A stretch of 64,000 nt of DNA. It comes from JACCXG01 sp963836735 (lineage in GTDB: Bacteria > Acidobacteriota > Vicinamibacteria > Vicinamibacterales > 2-12-FULL-66-21). The notes below the pieces were generated by a model. It was not told the DNA's origin. It saw only the letters and a program-made list of their open reading frames with translations, and made no database searches. This document shows positions 1 to 10,779 of this stretch, one piece after another. A program made the position numbers and the translations under genes. The DNA lies in NCBI GenBank assembly GCA_963836735.1, contig CAWIKP010000037.1, forward strand, positions 496,001 through 560,000, in the 5' to 3' direction. Numbering within the stretch: the first letter of the stretch is position 1; the number at the start of each line of letters is the position of its first letter.

Positions 1-1502
1 CGATCATCTTCCTGACCGCCAACTATCGCAGCGACGCCCACGTCTTCCGCGGCTACTCGGTTGGCGCCGTCGATTATCTGTTCAAGCCCTTCAGTCCCGA
101 GATCCTGCAGTCGAAGGTCGCGGTCTTCGTCGAGCTGTTCCTGAAGCGCGAGGCGCTCAAGCGTCAGCGGCAGGCGCTCCTTCACGCGCACCAGGAGCTG
201 GAAGATCGCGTGCGCGCCCGGACCCGCGAGCTCGCCGAAGCCAACCAGCTGCTCCGGGAGGAAGTCGACGAACGGAAGCGGATCGAGGCTCAACGGCTGG
301 CGCTGCTCGAGAGCGAGCGGCGCGCGCGCGCCGAGGCGGAGGCGGTGAACCGCCTGAAAGACGAGTTCCTCGCCACGCTGTCGCACGAGCTGCGGACGCC
401 GCTGAACGCCATTCTCGGGTGGTCGTTCCTGCTGACCTCCAGCAAGAGCGACAAGGCCATGATGGAGCGGGCGATCGGCGTGATCCGGAACAACGCGCTG
501 GCGCAGTCGCAGCTGATCGAGGACATCCTCGACGTTTCACGGATCATCGGCGGCAAGCTGCGGCTGAAGCTTGGCCGGGTGCAGCTGCGCGAGGTGATCG
601 ACGCGGCCTTCGACTCCGTCTCGCTCGCCGCGCAGGCCAAGGCGCTGACGATCGACCGGCACATCGAGGACCTCGAGCCGATCGTCGGCGACCAGGATCG
701 GCTCCAGCAGATCGTGTGGAACCTGCTGTCGAACGCGGTGAAGTTCACGCCGCGCGAGGGGCGCGTGGTCGTGCGGCTGGAACGCCGCGGTGACGAAGTG
801 GTGCTCGCGGTCGAAGACACCGGCATCGGCATTCCCACGCACTTCCTGCCGTTCGTCTTCGATCGCTTCAGCCAGGCGGATCCGGGAGCCACCCGCCGCC
901 ACGGTGGCCTGGGTCTCGGGATGGCGATCGTCCGCTATCTCGTCGAGCTGCATGGCGGCACCGTGAAGGCGGAGAGCCCCGGCGAGAATGCAGGCGCAAC
1001 CTTCACCATCGTGCTGCCGGTCGGCCTGGAGCTCGAGACCGACGACGATCTCGCCCCACCCGCGGCAAGTCCGGTCGCCGATCTCTCGATCGAGGATCTG
1101 CCGAGCCTCGACGGGATCTCCGTGCTCGTCGTAGACGACGACACGGACTCCAGGAACGTACTGTGTCAGTTGCTGGAGAATCAGGGGGCCACAGTGGCGA
1201 TGGCGAGCTCGACGTCGGACGCCTTCGCGCGGTTCACGCACTTGCGGCCGGACGTGCTCGTCAGCGATATCGGGATGCCGGAGGAGGATGGGTACACGCT
1301 GATCCGTCGGGTCCGCGCACTCGCGGACAACGAGGGCGGGAATGTCCCCGCCATTGCCCTCACCGCCTACGCCAGCCTCGAGGACGCGACCGCCGCGCTC
1401 ACGGCGGGCTATCAGCGGCATATCAGCAAGCCGATCGATGTCGCCCAGCTCATCGGCGCTGTCGGGGAACTGATCGTCAGTGCCCCGGCGCGCGCGGATT
1501 GA
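1..1502 (+). CDS. Hybrid sensor histidine kinase, 5' end outside the window
   Basis: This is a cytoplasmic two-component phosphorelay protein. The frame is open from the first bases of the window, so the gene starts upstream. Domains in order: the end of a receiver domain (LTANY, then YLFKPF near base 90), a coiled-coil linker, a HisKA domain with SHELRTP (phospho-accepting His at bases 384-386), a HATPase domain with N-box NLLSNAVKF, DTGIGI and GLGLGMAIV, and a C-terminal receiver with VVDDD, the phospho-acceptor in DIGMP, and SKPI. No membrane segment is present in the visible part. The input is probably relayed through the N-terminal receiver. Stop at 1500-1502. Domain assignment is certain; the signal is unknown. 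Confidence 0.93.
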   Translation, partial: IIFLTANYRSDAHVFRGYSVGAVDYLFKPFSPEILQSKVAVFVELFLKREALKRQRQALLHAHQELEDRVRARTRELAEANQLLREEVDERKRIEAQRLALLESERRARAEAEAVNRLKDEFLATLSHELRTPLNAILGWSFLLTSSKSDKAMMERAIGVIRNNALAQSQLIEDILDVSRIIGGKLRLKLGRVQLREVIDAAFDSVSLAAQAKALTIDRHIEDLEPIVGDQDRLQQIVWNLLSNAVKFTPREGRVVVRLERRGDEVVLAVEDTGIGIPTHFLPFVFDRFSQADPGATRRHGGLGLGMAIVRYLVELHGGTVKAESPGENAGATFTIVLPVGLELETDDDLAPPAASPVADLSIEDLPSLDGISVLVVDDDTDSRNVLCQLLENQGATVAMASSTSDAFARFTHLRPDVLVSDIGMPEEDGYTLIRRVRALADNEGGNVPAIALTAYASLEDATAALTAGYQRHISKPIDVAQLIGAVGELIVSAPARAD

Positions 1503-1757
1503 CGGCGGCTGCACAGCGGCCGCCGCCAAACCCCTGGTCAGACGTCTCCGGCTCGGTGAAACCAGCGGTGCCCGCATTCCGGCGCTGCCGTCACCGCCTA
1601 TGCGGCCGACGACGATCGCCGCCGCGCGCTGGAGGCGGGCTTCGATGGGCATCTTGCCAAGCCGATCACGCCACCGGCGCTGATTGCGGCCGTGCAGGAC
1701 GTAATCGCAGGCGGTGCCATCCCCGGCGCCCGCGATATCAGCGATTACCCCGGTTGA
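1503..1757 (+). pseudogene. Receiver-domain remnant
   Basis: Directly after the kinase stop, the sequence still encodes the last third of a second response-regulator receiver: LVRRLR and GARIPAL in one frame, then VTAYAADDD, EAGFDGHLAKPI and a closing helix in another, ending at TGA 1755-1757. The frame changes near base 1589 by one base. No phospho-acceptor Asp segment or start codon precedes it. It may be the relic of an extra C-terminal receiver or of a neighbouring response regulator. Its tail overlaps the 3' end of the oppositely oriented oxidoreductase gene. Confidence 0.6.
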
Positions 1758-2964
1758 ACCGGAACAGCCGGTCCTCGGGGCGCGGAACGCCCCGAATCAT
1801 TCGATCCAGGATCCCCGCCGCGAGGAAGCCGAACGTCATCCCGTTCCCGCCATAGCCGAGCGCAAAGAGGTGGCGGGGGTATCTACCGTGCGCGCCGATA
1901 TAGGGCAGACCGTCGGGCGTCGTGGCGAACAGTCCCTCCCAGGCGTACTCAGGAGCCAGGTCGCGCGCGGCGGGATAGAGATCGACGAGATCGGCGGTCA
2001 GTCCTGCCGTCCGCCCGCGAAGCGTGGCGGCACTCGTCTTTCGCTTGTGCGGCTGGTCGCGCCCGCCGAACAACAGGCGACGATCGGCCGTCCATCGGCA
2101 GTAGTGATACGGCCGCTCCGTGTCCCACAGCAACACGTCGCCGAGCCCGATCCGCCGGCGCTGCTCCTCATCCAGCGGCGGGGTGGCGATCACGTAGGTG
2201 TTGGACATGCGAAACCGCCCGGCCAGCGGCTTGAACTCCGGCGTGGCATAGCCGGTGGCGACGACCGCCCAGCGTGCCCGCACGATGCCGTGCTCCGTTT
2301 CGGCCTCGACCTCTGAGCCTCTGGCCTCGACGCGCCGCACCGCGCTGCGCTCGTGAATGCGAACGCCTTTGCGCTCGGCGGCAGCCGCGAAGCCAAGACA
2401 GGCGACGTACGGGTTCACCTGTCCGTTCCCCCGCGTGAGGATCGCTCCGGCACCTCGGATCCCCGTCAGGTCGGTCAGCTGGCCGGGGTCCAGCCATCGG
2501 CACTGGATACCGGCTCGCGCCCTGGCGCGCGCTTCACGGGCGAGCGCGCGGGCCTGGCTCTGGTGGCGAGTGAAATAGACCGAAGGCACCCGATGCAGGG
2601 CGGCCGGAATCTCGAGCCCGGCAATCGCCCGGATCATCGACTGCACCGCGCGCCGGCTTGCCTTCCAGACACTCGCCGCCGCTCGGCGGCCGTATCGCTC
2701 CGACAAGTCACCGAAATCGACGTCGGGTTCCTGCATGAGGAGCGCAGTGCTGGCCGCGGTGCTGCCTCTCCCGATCTTCCGGGCCTCCAGCACGACTACG
2801 TCCACGCCGCGCGCCGCGAGCCGCTCGGCGGCAACGCATCCCGTGATGCCGCCGCCGATGATCACCACGTCCGCCTCATGTCGCCCGGCCAATCTCGGCG
2901 CGGAGAAGCGTCGTCGGTCGTACTGATCCAGCCACAGGCTCGTTCCGCGACGAAGCCTAGCCAT
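1738..2964 (-). CDS. FAD-dependent oxidoreductase (DAO / glycine oxidase family)
   Basis: A 408-residue flavoprotein of the DAO superfamily, which oxidises amines or amino acids. The N-terminal dinucleotide-binding motif is IIGGGITG at about residues 34-41, with an acidic end to the second strand (VVVLEAR). The C-terminal FAD signature is GYGGNGMTFGFLAAGI. It is intact in one frame, with no signal peptide or membrane helix. It is transcribed divergently from a longer homologue starting 66 bases away, which shares the same layout and closing motif, so the two look like an old duplication. The substrate cannot be told from sequence. Confidence 0.85.
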   Translation of the reverse strand: MARLRRGTSLWLDQYDRRRFSAPRLAGRHEADVVIIGGGITGCVAAERLAARGVDVVVLEARKIGRGSTAASTALLMQEPDVDFGDLSERYGRRAAASVWKASRRAVQSMIRAIAGLEIPAALHRVPSVYFTRHQSQARALAREARARARAGIQCRWLDPGQLTDLTGIRGAGAILTRGNGQVNPYVACLGFAAAAERKGVRIHERSAVRRVEARGSEVEAETEHGIVRARWAVVATGYATPEFKPLAGRFRMSNTYVIATPPLDEEQRRRIGLGDVLLWDTERPYHYCRWTADRRLLFGGRDQPHKRKTSAATLRGRTAGLTADLVDLYPAARDLAPEYAWEGLFATTPDGLPYIGAHGRYPRHLFALGYGGNGMTFGFLAAGILDRMIRGVPRPEDRLFRFNRGNR

Positions 2965-3030
2965 TCCCGTCTCGATCGTGCCGGGAATGGCGAGGGAGTT
3001 GCTTCGTAGTCGGGATGTGGAGGGTCAGCA

Positions 3031-4558
3031 ATGAAGATGAAGAACGCCGTCGAGACCACATCATACTGGACCGCCGACGCAGGGATGCCGCGGTTTCGCC
3101 CGCTGGATCGCAATCTCGACGTCGATGTGGTCGTCGTCGGCGCCGGTATCACCGGGCTGACGGCCGCCTGCCTGCTGAAGCGAGCAGGGCGTAGGGTGGC
3201 CGTGCTGGAGAGGCGGCGGGTCGGCGGTGTCGACACGATGGCCACCACCGCACACGTCACCTGTGTGACCGACCTCGACCTCACCGAGCTGGTCAGCACC
3301 TTCGGCCGCGATCACGCACAGGCGGTGTGGGACGCCGGGCTTGCCGCGATCGCGCAGATCGACTCGACCGTGCGTGACCACGCCATCGACTGCAGCTGGA
3401 CCTTTGTGGATGGCGTGAAACACGCCGCGGCAGATCAGGCCTCCGAGCGGCAAACGGAGCAGCTCCGGAAAGAAGCGGCGCTCGCGGCTGAGCTCGGCTT
3501 CGACGCCAGATACGTGGACGAGGCGCCGTTCGTGGGATCGCCAGGCGTCGTGTTCGGCGGCCAGGCTCGAATACACCCCGGAAAGTATCTCGCGGCGCTG
3601 TCGAAGATCATCGATGGCGACGGATCGTTCGTGTTCGAGGAGACGGCCTGCGATGAAGTGGTCGATGACCCGCTGTCGGTCAAGGCCGGCGGCCACACCA
3701 TCTCGTGTCGATACGTCGTCCTTGCGACGCACACACCGTTGACGGGCAAGACCAACCTGGCGAGCGCAACGCTCCTGCAGACCAGGCTCTATCTCTACAC
3801 CTCCTACGTCATCGCCGGGAGAGTGGCCAAGGGCGTACTTCCGGATCGGCTGTTCTGGGACACGGCGGATCCGTACCACTATCTGCGGATCGACGCTCAA
3901 CGCGATCACGACATCGCGATCTTCGGCGGCAACGATCACAAGACCGGGCAGGTGGAGGACGAGCAGAAATGCTTCGAGACGCTCGAGGCGGCGGCCAGGC
4001 GGCTCATTCCGGGTCTCGAGGTCACGCATCACTGGTCCGGCCAGGTCGTGGAAACCAACGACGGTTTGCCGTTCATCGGCGAGACGTCGTCCCGTCAGTT
4101 CGCCGGAACCGGATACGCAGGCAATGGCACGACGTTCGGCACGCTGGCCGGGATCATGGCGGCCGACGCCGCTCTGGGATTGAAGAACCCGTGGGCGGAG
4201 CTGTTCGACGTGGGGCGGACGAAGATCCGCGGCGGCGCCTGGAACTACATCAAGGAGAACGTCGACTATCCGTACTACATGCTGCGCGATCGCATTGCGG
4301 GACCGGATGCGACGTCGCTCGGCGAACTCCGCCGGGGAGAGGGGAAGATCATCGAGCGTCGCGGCGAGCGCGTGGCGGCCTATCGCGGCGAGGATGGACG
4401 GGTTACGACGCTGTCGCCGATCTGCACGCACATGGGATGTCAGGTCGAGTGGAACACCGCGGAGCGCACCTGGGACTGTCCGTGCCACGGGTCGCGCTTC
4501 ACTGCCGGGCGGCGGGGTGTTGGCCGGGCCGGCGGAGTCGCCGCTGGAGAAGAAGTAG
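3031..4558 (+). CDS. FAD-dependent oxidoreductase with C-terminal Rieske [2Fe-2S] domain
   Basis: The N-terminal 380 residues form a DAO-type flavoprotein: VVVGAGITG near residue 35 and GYAGNGTTFG near residue 365. A Rieske domain follows, with the ligand pairs CTHMGC and CPCHGSRF. Just after the second pair the frame breaks near base 4510; the next frame supplies the expected end GGVLAGPAESPLEKK and a stop at 4556-4558. DAO-Rieske fusions are common in soil bacteria; the cluster presumably passes electrons from the flavin to a partner. The start ATG at 3031 is preceded by GGAGGG. Divergent from the shorter DAO homologue. Confidence 0.85.
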
Positions 4559-4559
4559 C

Positions 4560-5965
4560 TCAATCGCCTGACCGATCCTGCGCGAGATACCGGATGCGCT
4601 TGTGGACGTCGGTGTTGATCGAGTGGTAGGGCTGCGCCAGGTTGCCCGGATCGAACAGCGTCTGTCGCATGTGCTCGGCATCGTCGTGGCCGATGGCGGC
4701 GGTGAAGATGGGCAGCAGGTAGTCGACGCCGACCCGTGACGGCTTCATCAGCCGCGGGTCGTAGAAGGTCGGGTGCATGCTGGCGCGCGTGAATCAGGCC
4801 CCAGCGGTCGCGGAAGCGGTTGGCGTCGTAGCCCTCGACGTGGAAGCCTCGTTCCGAGTGGTACTGCAGCACCGACACCGCGTTGTTGCGGCCCTCCACC
4901 AGCAGATCGACGGCCTGCGAGCCGAGCATGGCCGCGTAGAACCGGTCGAAGAGGATCGGCCGGCCGCCGCGCTGCGTGTGCCCGACTTTTCTCGTGAAGA
5001 TCGCTTCCTTCGCGGTGCTGCTGCGCCGGTAGAGCTGGAAGTAGCGATCGCCGAGCCGCTGGATCATCTTCGTCCGCAGCGCTTCCGCGGCCCCGCTCAA
5101 CGACCACGTTGCCCGCCGGGATCGGTGGACGTCGACTCCGCGCCGAGCTCCACGCCCTCCTCGTCCACGATGCCCTCGCCGCAGACGATGACGACGTTCT
5201 TCTGCAGGTCGTAGAGGTGCTTGACCCGCTCGACCAGCAGGTCGGTGTCGAGCGTGTGCTCGGGCACCAGGATGATGTCGGGCTGCCCGTAGGCCGAGCC
5301 GAGCGCGATGTAGCCGGAGTGCCGTCCCATCACCTCGATGATCGCGATGCGGCGGTGGCTCTCGGCCGTCGTGCGGATGCGCTCCACGCCCTGCGCGGCG
5401 ACCAGACCGCGGTCGCATAGCCCGGGGTGGCGTAGTTGACGATCTGATTCGAGATCGAAGGCCGCGCTCGACGGCGTGTGCGTGTAGCGAGTAGCCGCTG
5501 CGCCGTCGGCGCTCGGCGACGCGCGTCCATTCGTCCGCCTCGCTCGGATAGTTCAGGCCGAGGTCGTTGTCGATGGTCTTCGGCGCGAGGACCGTCGGCA
5601 GGCGCTCGACCAGCGGCTGCAGTCCGTTGAGCGTGCCGTCGCCGCCGACGGCGATCAGCCCCTCGATGCCCAGCTTCTTCAGCCGGTCGGTGATGCGATC
5701 GAGCTCGTGCGCCCTGATCGGGGTCGATGTAGTCGCGCGACGACCCGATCAGCGTGCCGCCCTTGGTCGGATCGAGCTCGGGGATCTCCTGGAACAGCGG
5801 ATTGAGGTGGACGTGCGGGACACGCGGGTTGAACAGGCAGTTGAAGCCCTTGATCAACCCGTAGATCTCGATGCGCAGCTGGTTGGCGCGGACCACGGCG
5901 CCGTGGATCGTCGCGTTCAGGGCGGGAGTGTCACCCCCGGCCGTCAGGATGGCGATGCGTTTCAT
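4560..5965 (-). CDS. pfkA: 6-phosphofructokinase (frame-broken)
   Basis: Glycolytic phosphorylation of fructose 6-phosphate. Read as one gene across at least three single-base frame changes. Start MKRIAILTAGG at 5965; GGDTPALNATIHG binds the phosphoryl donor; GGDGTLNG lies near 5650; PKTIDND near 5575; EVMGRHSGYIAL near 5320; the substrate-binding end EGYDANRFRDRW near 4810; stop at 4560. Reassembled length is about 468 residues, longer than the 320 of E. coli PfkA and typical of longer group members. The donor is ambiguous: Gly in GGDGT is the ATP-type residue, while Lys in PKTIDND is shared with PPi-dependent enzymes and some ATP enzymes. No operon partner is obvious. Confidence 0.8.
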
Positions 5966-6150
5966 GGCTGCCGCGTCCGATTCGTCGAAGACCTGAACTT
6001 TATCCCAACTGGGCCACGCAGTAGCCGAAGCAGGTTCACCTGACGACGTATCGCATGACGAACTCCCTTCACGCCGCGAGCACGGCCAACAGAGGAACAG
6101 GATCACGGGCGTGCCCCCGACCTGACCCCGGTCTGGCCCCGGGCTCCCCA

Positions 6151-7862
6151 TCAGCGGGCGGCACCCGCTGACGTGAAGCGCGGCTCGATGTCGACCGGGA
6201 CGGCGGTGAGCCTGTCGAGCACGGTCTGCACCTGCGGCCGGACGACGCCGAGCTGGTCGATCAGCTCCTTGGCCTTCTCGTAGCTGCCCTCGGCCTGCAG
6301 GGTCATGATCTCGCGCGTCAGCGAGGTCACCGCGTCCGCCATCTTCGCGTCGTCGACCGCGAAGGTGCCGTCGGCGTTCACCCGGAAGGCGCCGTCGTCG
6401 AGCAGGTAGTTCATCTGGATCGCGATGCCGCGTCCGTGCGCTTCGTTGATGCCGAACCGGATCGAGCGGAACGCGGAGGCGAGGAACGTCGTGTACATCG
6501 TGCGGCCGATGGCCGGGTCGATGGCTTTCTGATTGGCAAGCTGTGCGAGCGCCCAGAGGCCGGAGACGTCGGCTTTCGCTTCCTCGATCGTGCTGTAGGT
6601 CTCCTTCAGCTGCTGGCGGACGGTCGTGGCGTTGCCGCCGACGGTGATGTTGTGCGGGCCGAGGCCGTGCATCAGCTCGTGCATCAGGATGTGGGTGAAG
6701 AAGGCGTCGAACGAGACGCGCTTCTGATCGGCGGCGGTGAGCGCGACCTTCGCGATCGGCAGCAGCACCATCCGGAACTTGGCGTCCTGCACGTTCTTCA
6801 GCATGACGCGCTTGCTGCCCTTCTCGCGGATCACCCGCTCGTCGTTGGGCAGGTTGAACGCGGCGGTCTGGACGCCGCGGTTGCCGTCACCGGCGGTCAA
6901 CACGACGTTGACGACGCGGATCGGCGCGAGCGCGCCGAGCTTGGCGTTGCGGTATTTCGGATCGATCGGCAGCGCGTCCTCGAGCGCCTGCAGATGCTTC
7001 GAGAACGTCTGCAGCTTGGCGGTCTCGGCGTCGTCGCGCAGCGTGATGAAGGCCTCGAAGGCCGCCTTGTAGTTGAACCACTCGTCTTCGTAGACCTCGT
7101 ACGGACCGATGGTCGGCTCGATCGGCGCGTCGAGCTCCATCCAGGCCACGTCGCTCGCGTAGTAGTCGTTCGAGAGGAACGCGTCGGCGCGCGCCTGGAG
7201 GAATTTCTTCAGCGACGGCGCGCTGGTCAGATCGGCGGCCTCGCGGAGCAGCGCCGCCATGCGCCCGAGCTCGCCCTGGTATTCGATCGAGTAGGGCACC
7301 GCGGTGAGCCGGCGGTCGTCGCCGCGGCGGATGGTCGGTGAAGAAGCCGGTGGCGCGCGCCTTCTCGTCGCCGCTCAGCGAGTCGATCCACTTCTGCACT
7401 TCCTCCTTCGAGGCGTCGGGCGGATAGAAGTTCGCGCCTTCCGGCTTGGCCGGCACGGCCGCGATGAACGGCTGGTTGTGATCGAGCCGCGACCACGGGC
7501 CCTTGTTGATCAGGAAGTAGTGCAGCCGCGCGGACGCGTCGCTGCCGGCGGCCGGCCGCGATCGTGTCGTCGGGCCAGCTGCTGCAGCAGCGCGTCGTTG
7601 CCCGCCCAGACCTGGCGCAGGAACAGCGCGTCGATGATGCGGGCGGCCTCGACGAGGCTGGCCAGGGCCTTCCGATCGCCGTCGTTCAGCTTCGTGACGT
7701 CCGCGGCGATGTCGACCGGCGCGAACCGCGCGGTCATCGTGACGAAGTGCGGCGCGATCGGGCACGGTCGAGGTTTCCTGCACGAGAGGGTTCTCCGGCG
7801 AGTCGAGCGGGGGCGGCCGCGCAGGCGAGCGCGGCAGCAGCAATCAGGATTTGAGATTTCAT
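6151..7862 (-). CDS. M49-like zinc dipeptidyl-peptidase III family protein (frame-broken)
   Basis: A secreted or periplasmic zinc peptidase. The N terminus (start 7862) is a signal peptide, MKSQILIAAAALACAAA. The body continues through at least three frame changes (near 7770, 7560 and 7330), and the last 380 residues are intact. The zinc site is HILMHELMHGLG with a downstream EEAKAD that supplies the third ligand, the pattern of the bacterial DPP III-like group, which has HEXXH rather than the HEXXGH of eukaryotic DPP III. Full length is about 570 residues. It is transcribed divergently from aceE with a gap of about 100 bases. Confidence 0.75.
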
Positions 7863-7961
7863 GTATTTGCCAAACACGGTTCGCTGGCGCAGGCCGCAGG
7901 CAGCGGGACTAGAATGGGGAGATTGTACAGGACCCACGGAACTGCCTAGAGGATTCATTCG

Positions 7962-10646
7962 ATGAGGAACATCGCGCCGCGCTGACGGCTCCGAGCTCGA
8001 AGCGCTCGAACAGCGGGAATGGCTCGAATCGCTCGAGTACGTGATCGAACAGGGTGACCGGGGCCGCGTGCAGCGGCTGCTGACCGCCCTCCGTCACCAC
8101 GCCCGCATGCAGGGCGTCGCGCTGCCGTTCACGCGCGGTGACGCCCTACGTCAATACGATCCGCCCCGAAGAGCAGACGCCGCTGCCCGGGCAGCCAGGA
8201 GATCGAGCGCCGGATCAAGAGCCTGGTCCGCTGGAACGCCATGGCGATGGTGGTGCGCGCCAACCGCGTCTCGGAGGGCATCGGCGGCCACATCTCGACC
8301 TTCGCCTCCGCCGCGACGCTCTACGAGGTCGGCTTCAACCATTTCTTCCGCGGCACGGAGAACGACGGCGACGCCGACATCATCTACTTCCAGGGGCACG
8401 CGGCGCCGGGCATCTACGCGCGCGCGTTCCTCGAGGGGCGGCTGCCGGTCGAGAAGCTGCTCGAACTTCCGCCGCGAGCTGGCCGCCGGGCGGCGGGCTG
8501 TCGTCGTACCCGCACCCGTGGCTGATGCCGGACTTCTGGCAGTTCCCGACCGTGTCGATGGGCCTCGGCCCGATCATGTCGATCTACCAGGCGCGGTTCA
8601 ACCGCTACCTCGAGGATCGCGGGCTCAAGAAGCCGTCGGCCTCGAAGGTCTGGGCGTTCCTCGGCGACGGCGAGACCGACGAGCCGGAGTCGCTCGGCGC
8701 GATCAGCCTGGCGGCGCGCGAAAAGCTCGACAACCTGATCTGGGTCATCAACTGCAACCTGCAGCGTCTCGACGGTCCGGTGCGCGGCAACGGCCAGATC
8801 ATCCAGGAGCTCGAGGCGAGCTTCCGCGGCGCCGGCTGGAACGTGATCAAGGTGCTCTGGGGCAGCGACTGGGATCCGCTGCTCGCGGCCGACCACGACG
8901 GCCTGCTCGCCAAGCGGATGGGCGAGATCGTCGACGGCCAGTATCAGAAGTACGCCGTCGAAACGGGCGCCTACTTCCGCGAGCACTTCTTCGGCACCGA
9001 TCCGCGGCTGCTGGAGATGGTCAAGCATCTCTCCGACGATCAGCTGAAGCGCCTGCGCCTCGGCGGCCACGACCCGGTGAAGGTCTTCAACGCCTACAAG
9101 ACCGCGGTCGAGCACAAGGGACAGCCCACGGTCATCCTGGCCCGCACGATCAAGGGCTACGGCCTCGGCGAAGCCGGCGAAGGCAAGAACATCACCCACC
9201 AGCAGAAGAAACTCAACGAATCAGATCTGCGAACGTTCCGCACCCGCTTCGGCATCCCGGTCTCGGACGACGAGATCGCGGACGCGCCGTTCTATCGTCC
9301 GCCCGAAGACAGCGTCGAGCTGCGAGTACCTGCGCGAGCGGCGCAAGGCGCTCGGCGGCTTCGTGCCGGTCGCGCACGGAAAGCGGTCAAGCCGATCGAG
9401 CCGCCGGCCAGCGAGCTCTTCGAGGAGTTCTACAAGGGCACGGCGGGCCGCAAGGCGTCGACCACGATGGTGTTCGTGCGGCTGCTGTCGAAGCTGCTGC
9501 GCGACAAGGAAATCGGCGAGCTGGTCGTCCCGATCGTGCCCGACGAGGCGCGCACCTTCGGCATGGAGTCGCTGTTCCGCGCGGTCGGCATCTACTCGCA
9601 CGTCGGCCAGAAGTACGAGCCGGTCGACATGGACACCCTCCTGTACTACAAGGAGGCGCAGGACGGTCAGATCCTCGAAGAGGGCATCACCGAGGCCGGC
9701 TCGCTGTCGTCGTTCATCGCCGCCGGCACGGCGTACGCCAACCACGGCGTCAACACGATCCCGTTCTTCATCTACTACTCGATGTTCGGGTTCCAGCGGG
9801 TCGGCGACCTGATCTGGGCGGCCGCCGATTCCCGCACCCGCGGGTTCCTGCTCGGCGGCACCGCGGGCCGCACCACGCTGGCCGGCGAAGGGCTGCAGCA
9901 CCAGGACGGCCACAGCCACGTGATGTCGCTGTGCGTGCCGAACTGCGTGTCCTACGACCCGGCGTACGCCTACGAGCTCGCGGTGATCATCGAGGACGGC
10001 ATCCGGCGGATGTACAAGGAGCAGGAGCACATCTTCTACTACATCACCGTGATGAACGAGCAGTACGAGATGCCGCCGATGCCCGAGGGGTCGCGCGACG
10101 GCATCATCAAGGGCATGTACAAGCTGCGTCCGGCCGACAACGGCAAGGCGAAGCTGAAGGCCCAGCTGCTCGGCAGCGGCGCGATCCTCAACGAGGTGCT
10201 CGCCGCGCAGAAGATGCTCGAGAAGTACGACGTCGCCGCCGACGTCTGGAGCGTGACCAGCTACCAGGAGCTGTACCGCGACGGCCACGCCTGCGATCGC
10301 TGGAACATGCTGCATCCCGACCAGGACGCCGCGGAAGCCGTACGTGACGCAGTGCTTCGAGAACGCACCCGGCGTGTTCGTCGCGGCGTCCGACTACCTG
10401 AAGGTCCTGCCGGATTCGATCGATCAGTGGATGCCGCGCCGGATGCGGTCGCTCGGCACCGACGGCTTCGGCCGCAGCGAGGATCGAGCGTCGCTGCGCA
10501 AGCACTTCGAAGTCGATGCGAAGTTCATGACGCTGGCGACGCTCGCGGAGCTGGCCCACGCCGGCCAGCTGGATCGCAGCGTGGTCGCGAAGGCCGCCAA
10601 GGAGCTCGGGATCGACCCCGAGAAGCGCGAGCCGGCGAAGGCTTGA
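7962..10646 (+). CDS. aceE: Pyruvate dehydrogenase E1, homodimeric type (frame-broken)
   Basis: Thiamine-diphosphate-dependent decarboxylation of pyruvate in the PDH complex. The ATG at 7962 follows AGAGGA (7948-7953). Reassembled across at least five frame changes: LEALEQREWLESLEYV, TPYVNTI, GHISTFASAATLYEV, GGGLSSYPHPWLMP, the ThDP motif GDGETDEPESLG...NCNLQRLDGPV, and the C-terminal domain KVLPDSIDQWMP to stop 10644-10646. About 895 residues, as in E. coli AceE. One break near 9323 can be resolved as a single extra base before GAG. A TAGAAT at 7910-7915 is a possible -10 box. First gene of an aceE-aceF-lpdA operon. Confidence 0.93.
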
Positions 10647-10650
10647 GATA

Positions 10651-10752
10651 TGGCAAATCCCAAGCTCCAAGGTCCAAATCCCAACCACCCCCAACCTCCA
10701 ACTCCCAATCGAACCTGGGTTGGGATTTGGACCTTGGGATTTGGAATTTGAC
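10651..10752. repeat. Inverted heptad element A (AAGCTCC type) between aceE and aceF
   Basis: Begins four bases after the aceE stop. The left arm reads CAAATCCCAAGCTCCAAGG and continues with CTCCCAA-type units to about 10708. The right arm, GGGTTGGGATTTGGACC then TTGGGATTTGGAATTTGAC, is its reverse complement with a few changes. The period is seven bases. The arms could fold into a long stem in the operon mRNA, just upstream of the aceF start at 10780. Confidence 0.85.
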
Positions 10753-10779
10753 GCCAACAGCGAAGCCGCAGACAAACAG

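Noticed and set aside
3061..5418. A 785-codon open frame on the minus strand across the Rieske oxidoreductase and PFK genes
   Set aside because: Its first part holds real PFK segments, but the rest is the antisense shadow of the flavoprotein gene; long shadows are expected at this GC content.
9300..9340. Programmed ribosomal frameshifting in aceE and other genes
   Set aside because: No shared slippery heptamer or downstream pseudoknot is seen, and the breaks occur in too many unrelated housekeeping genes.
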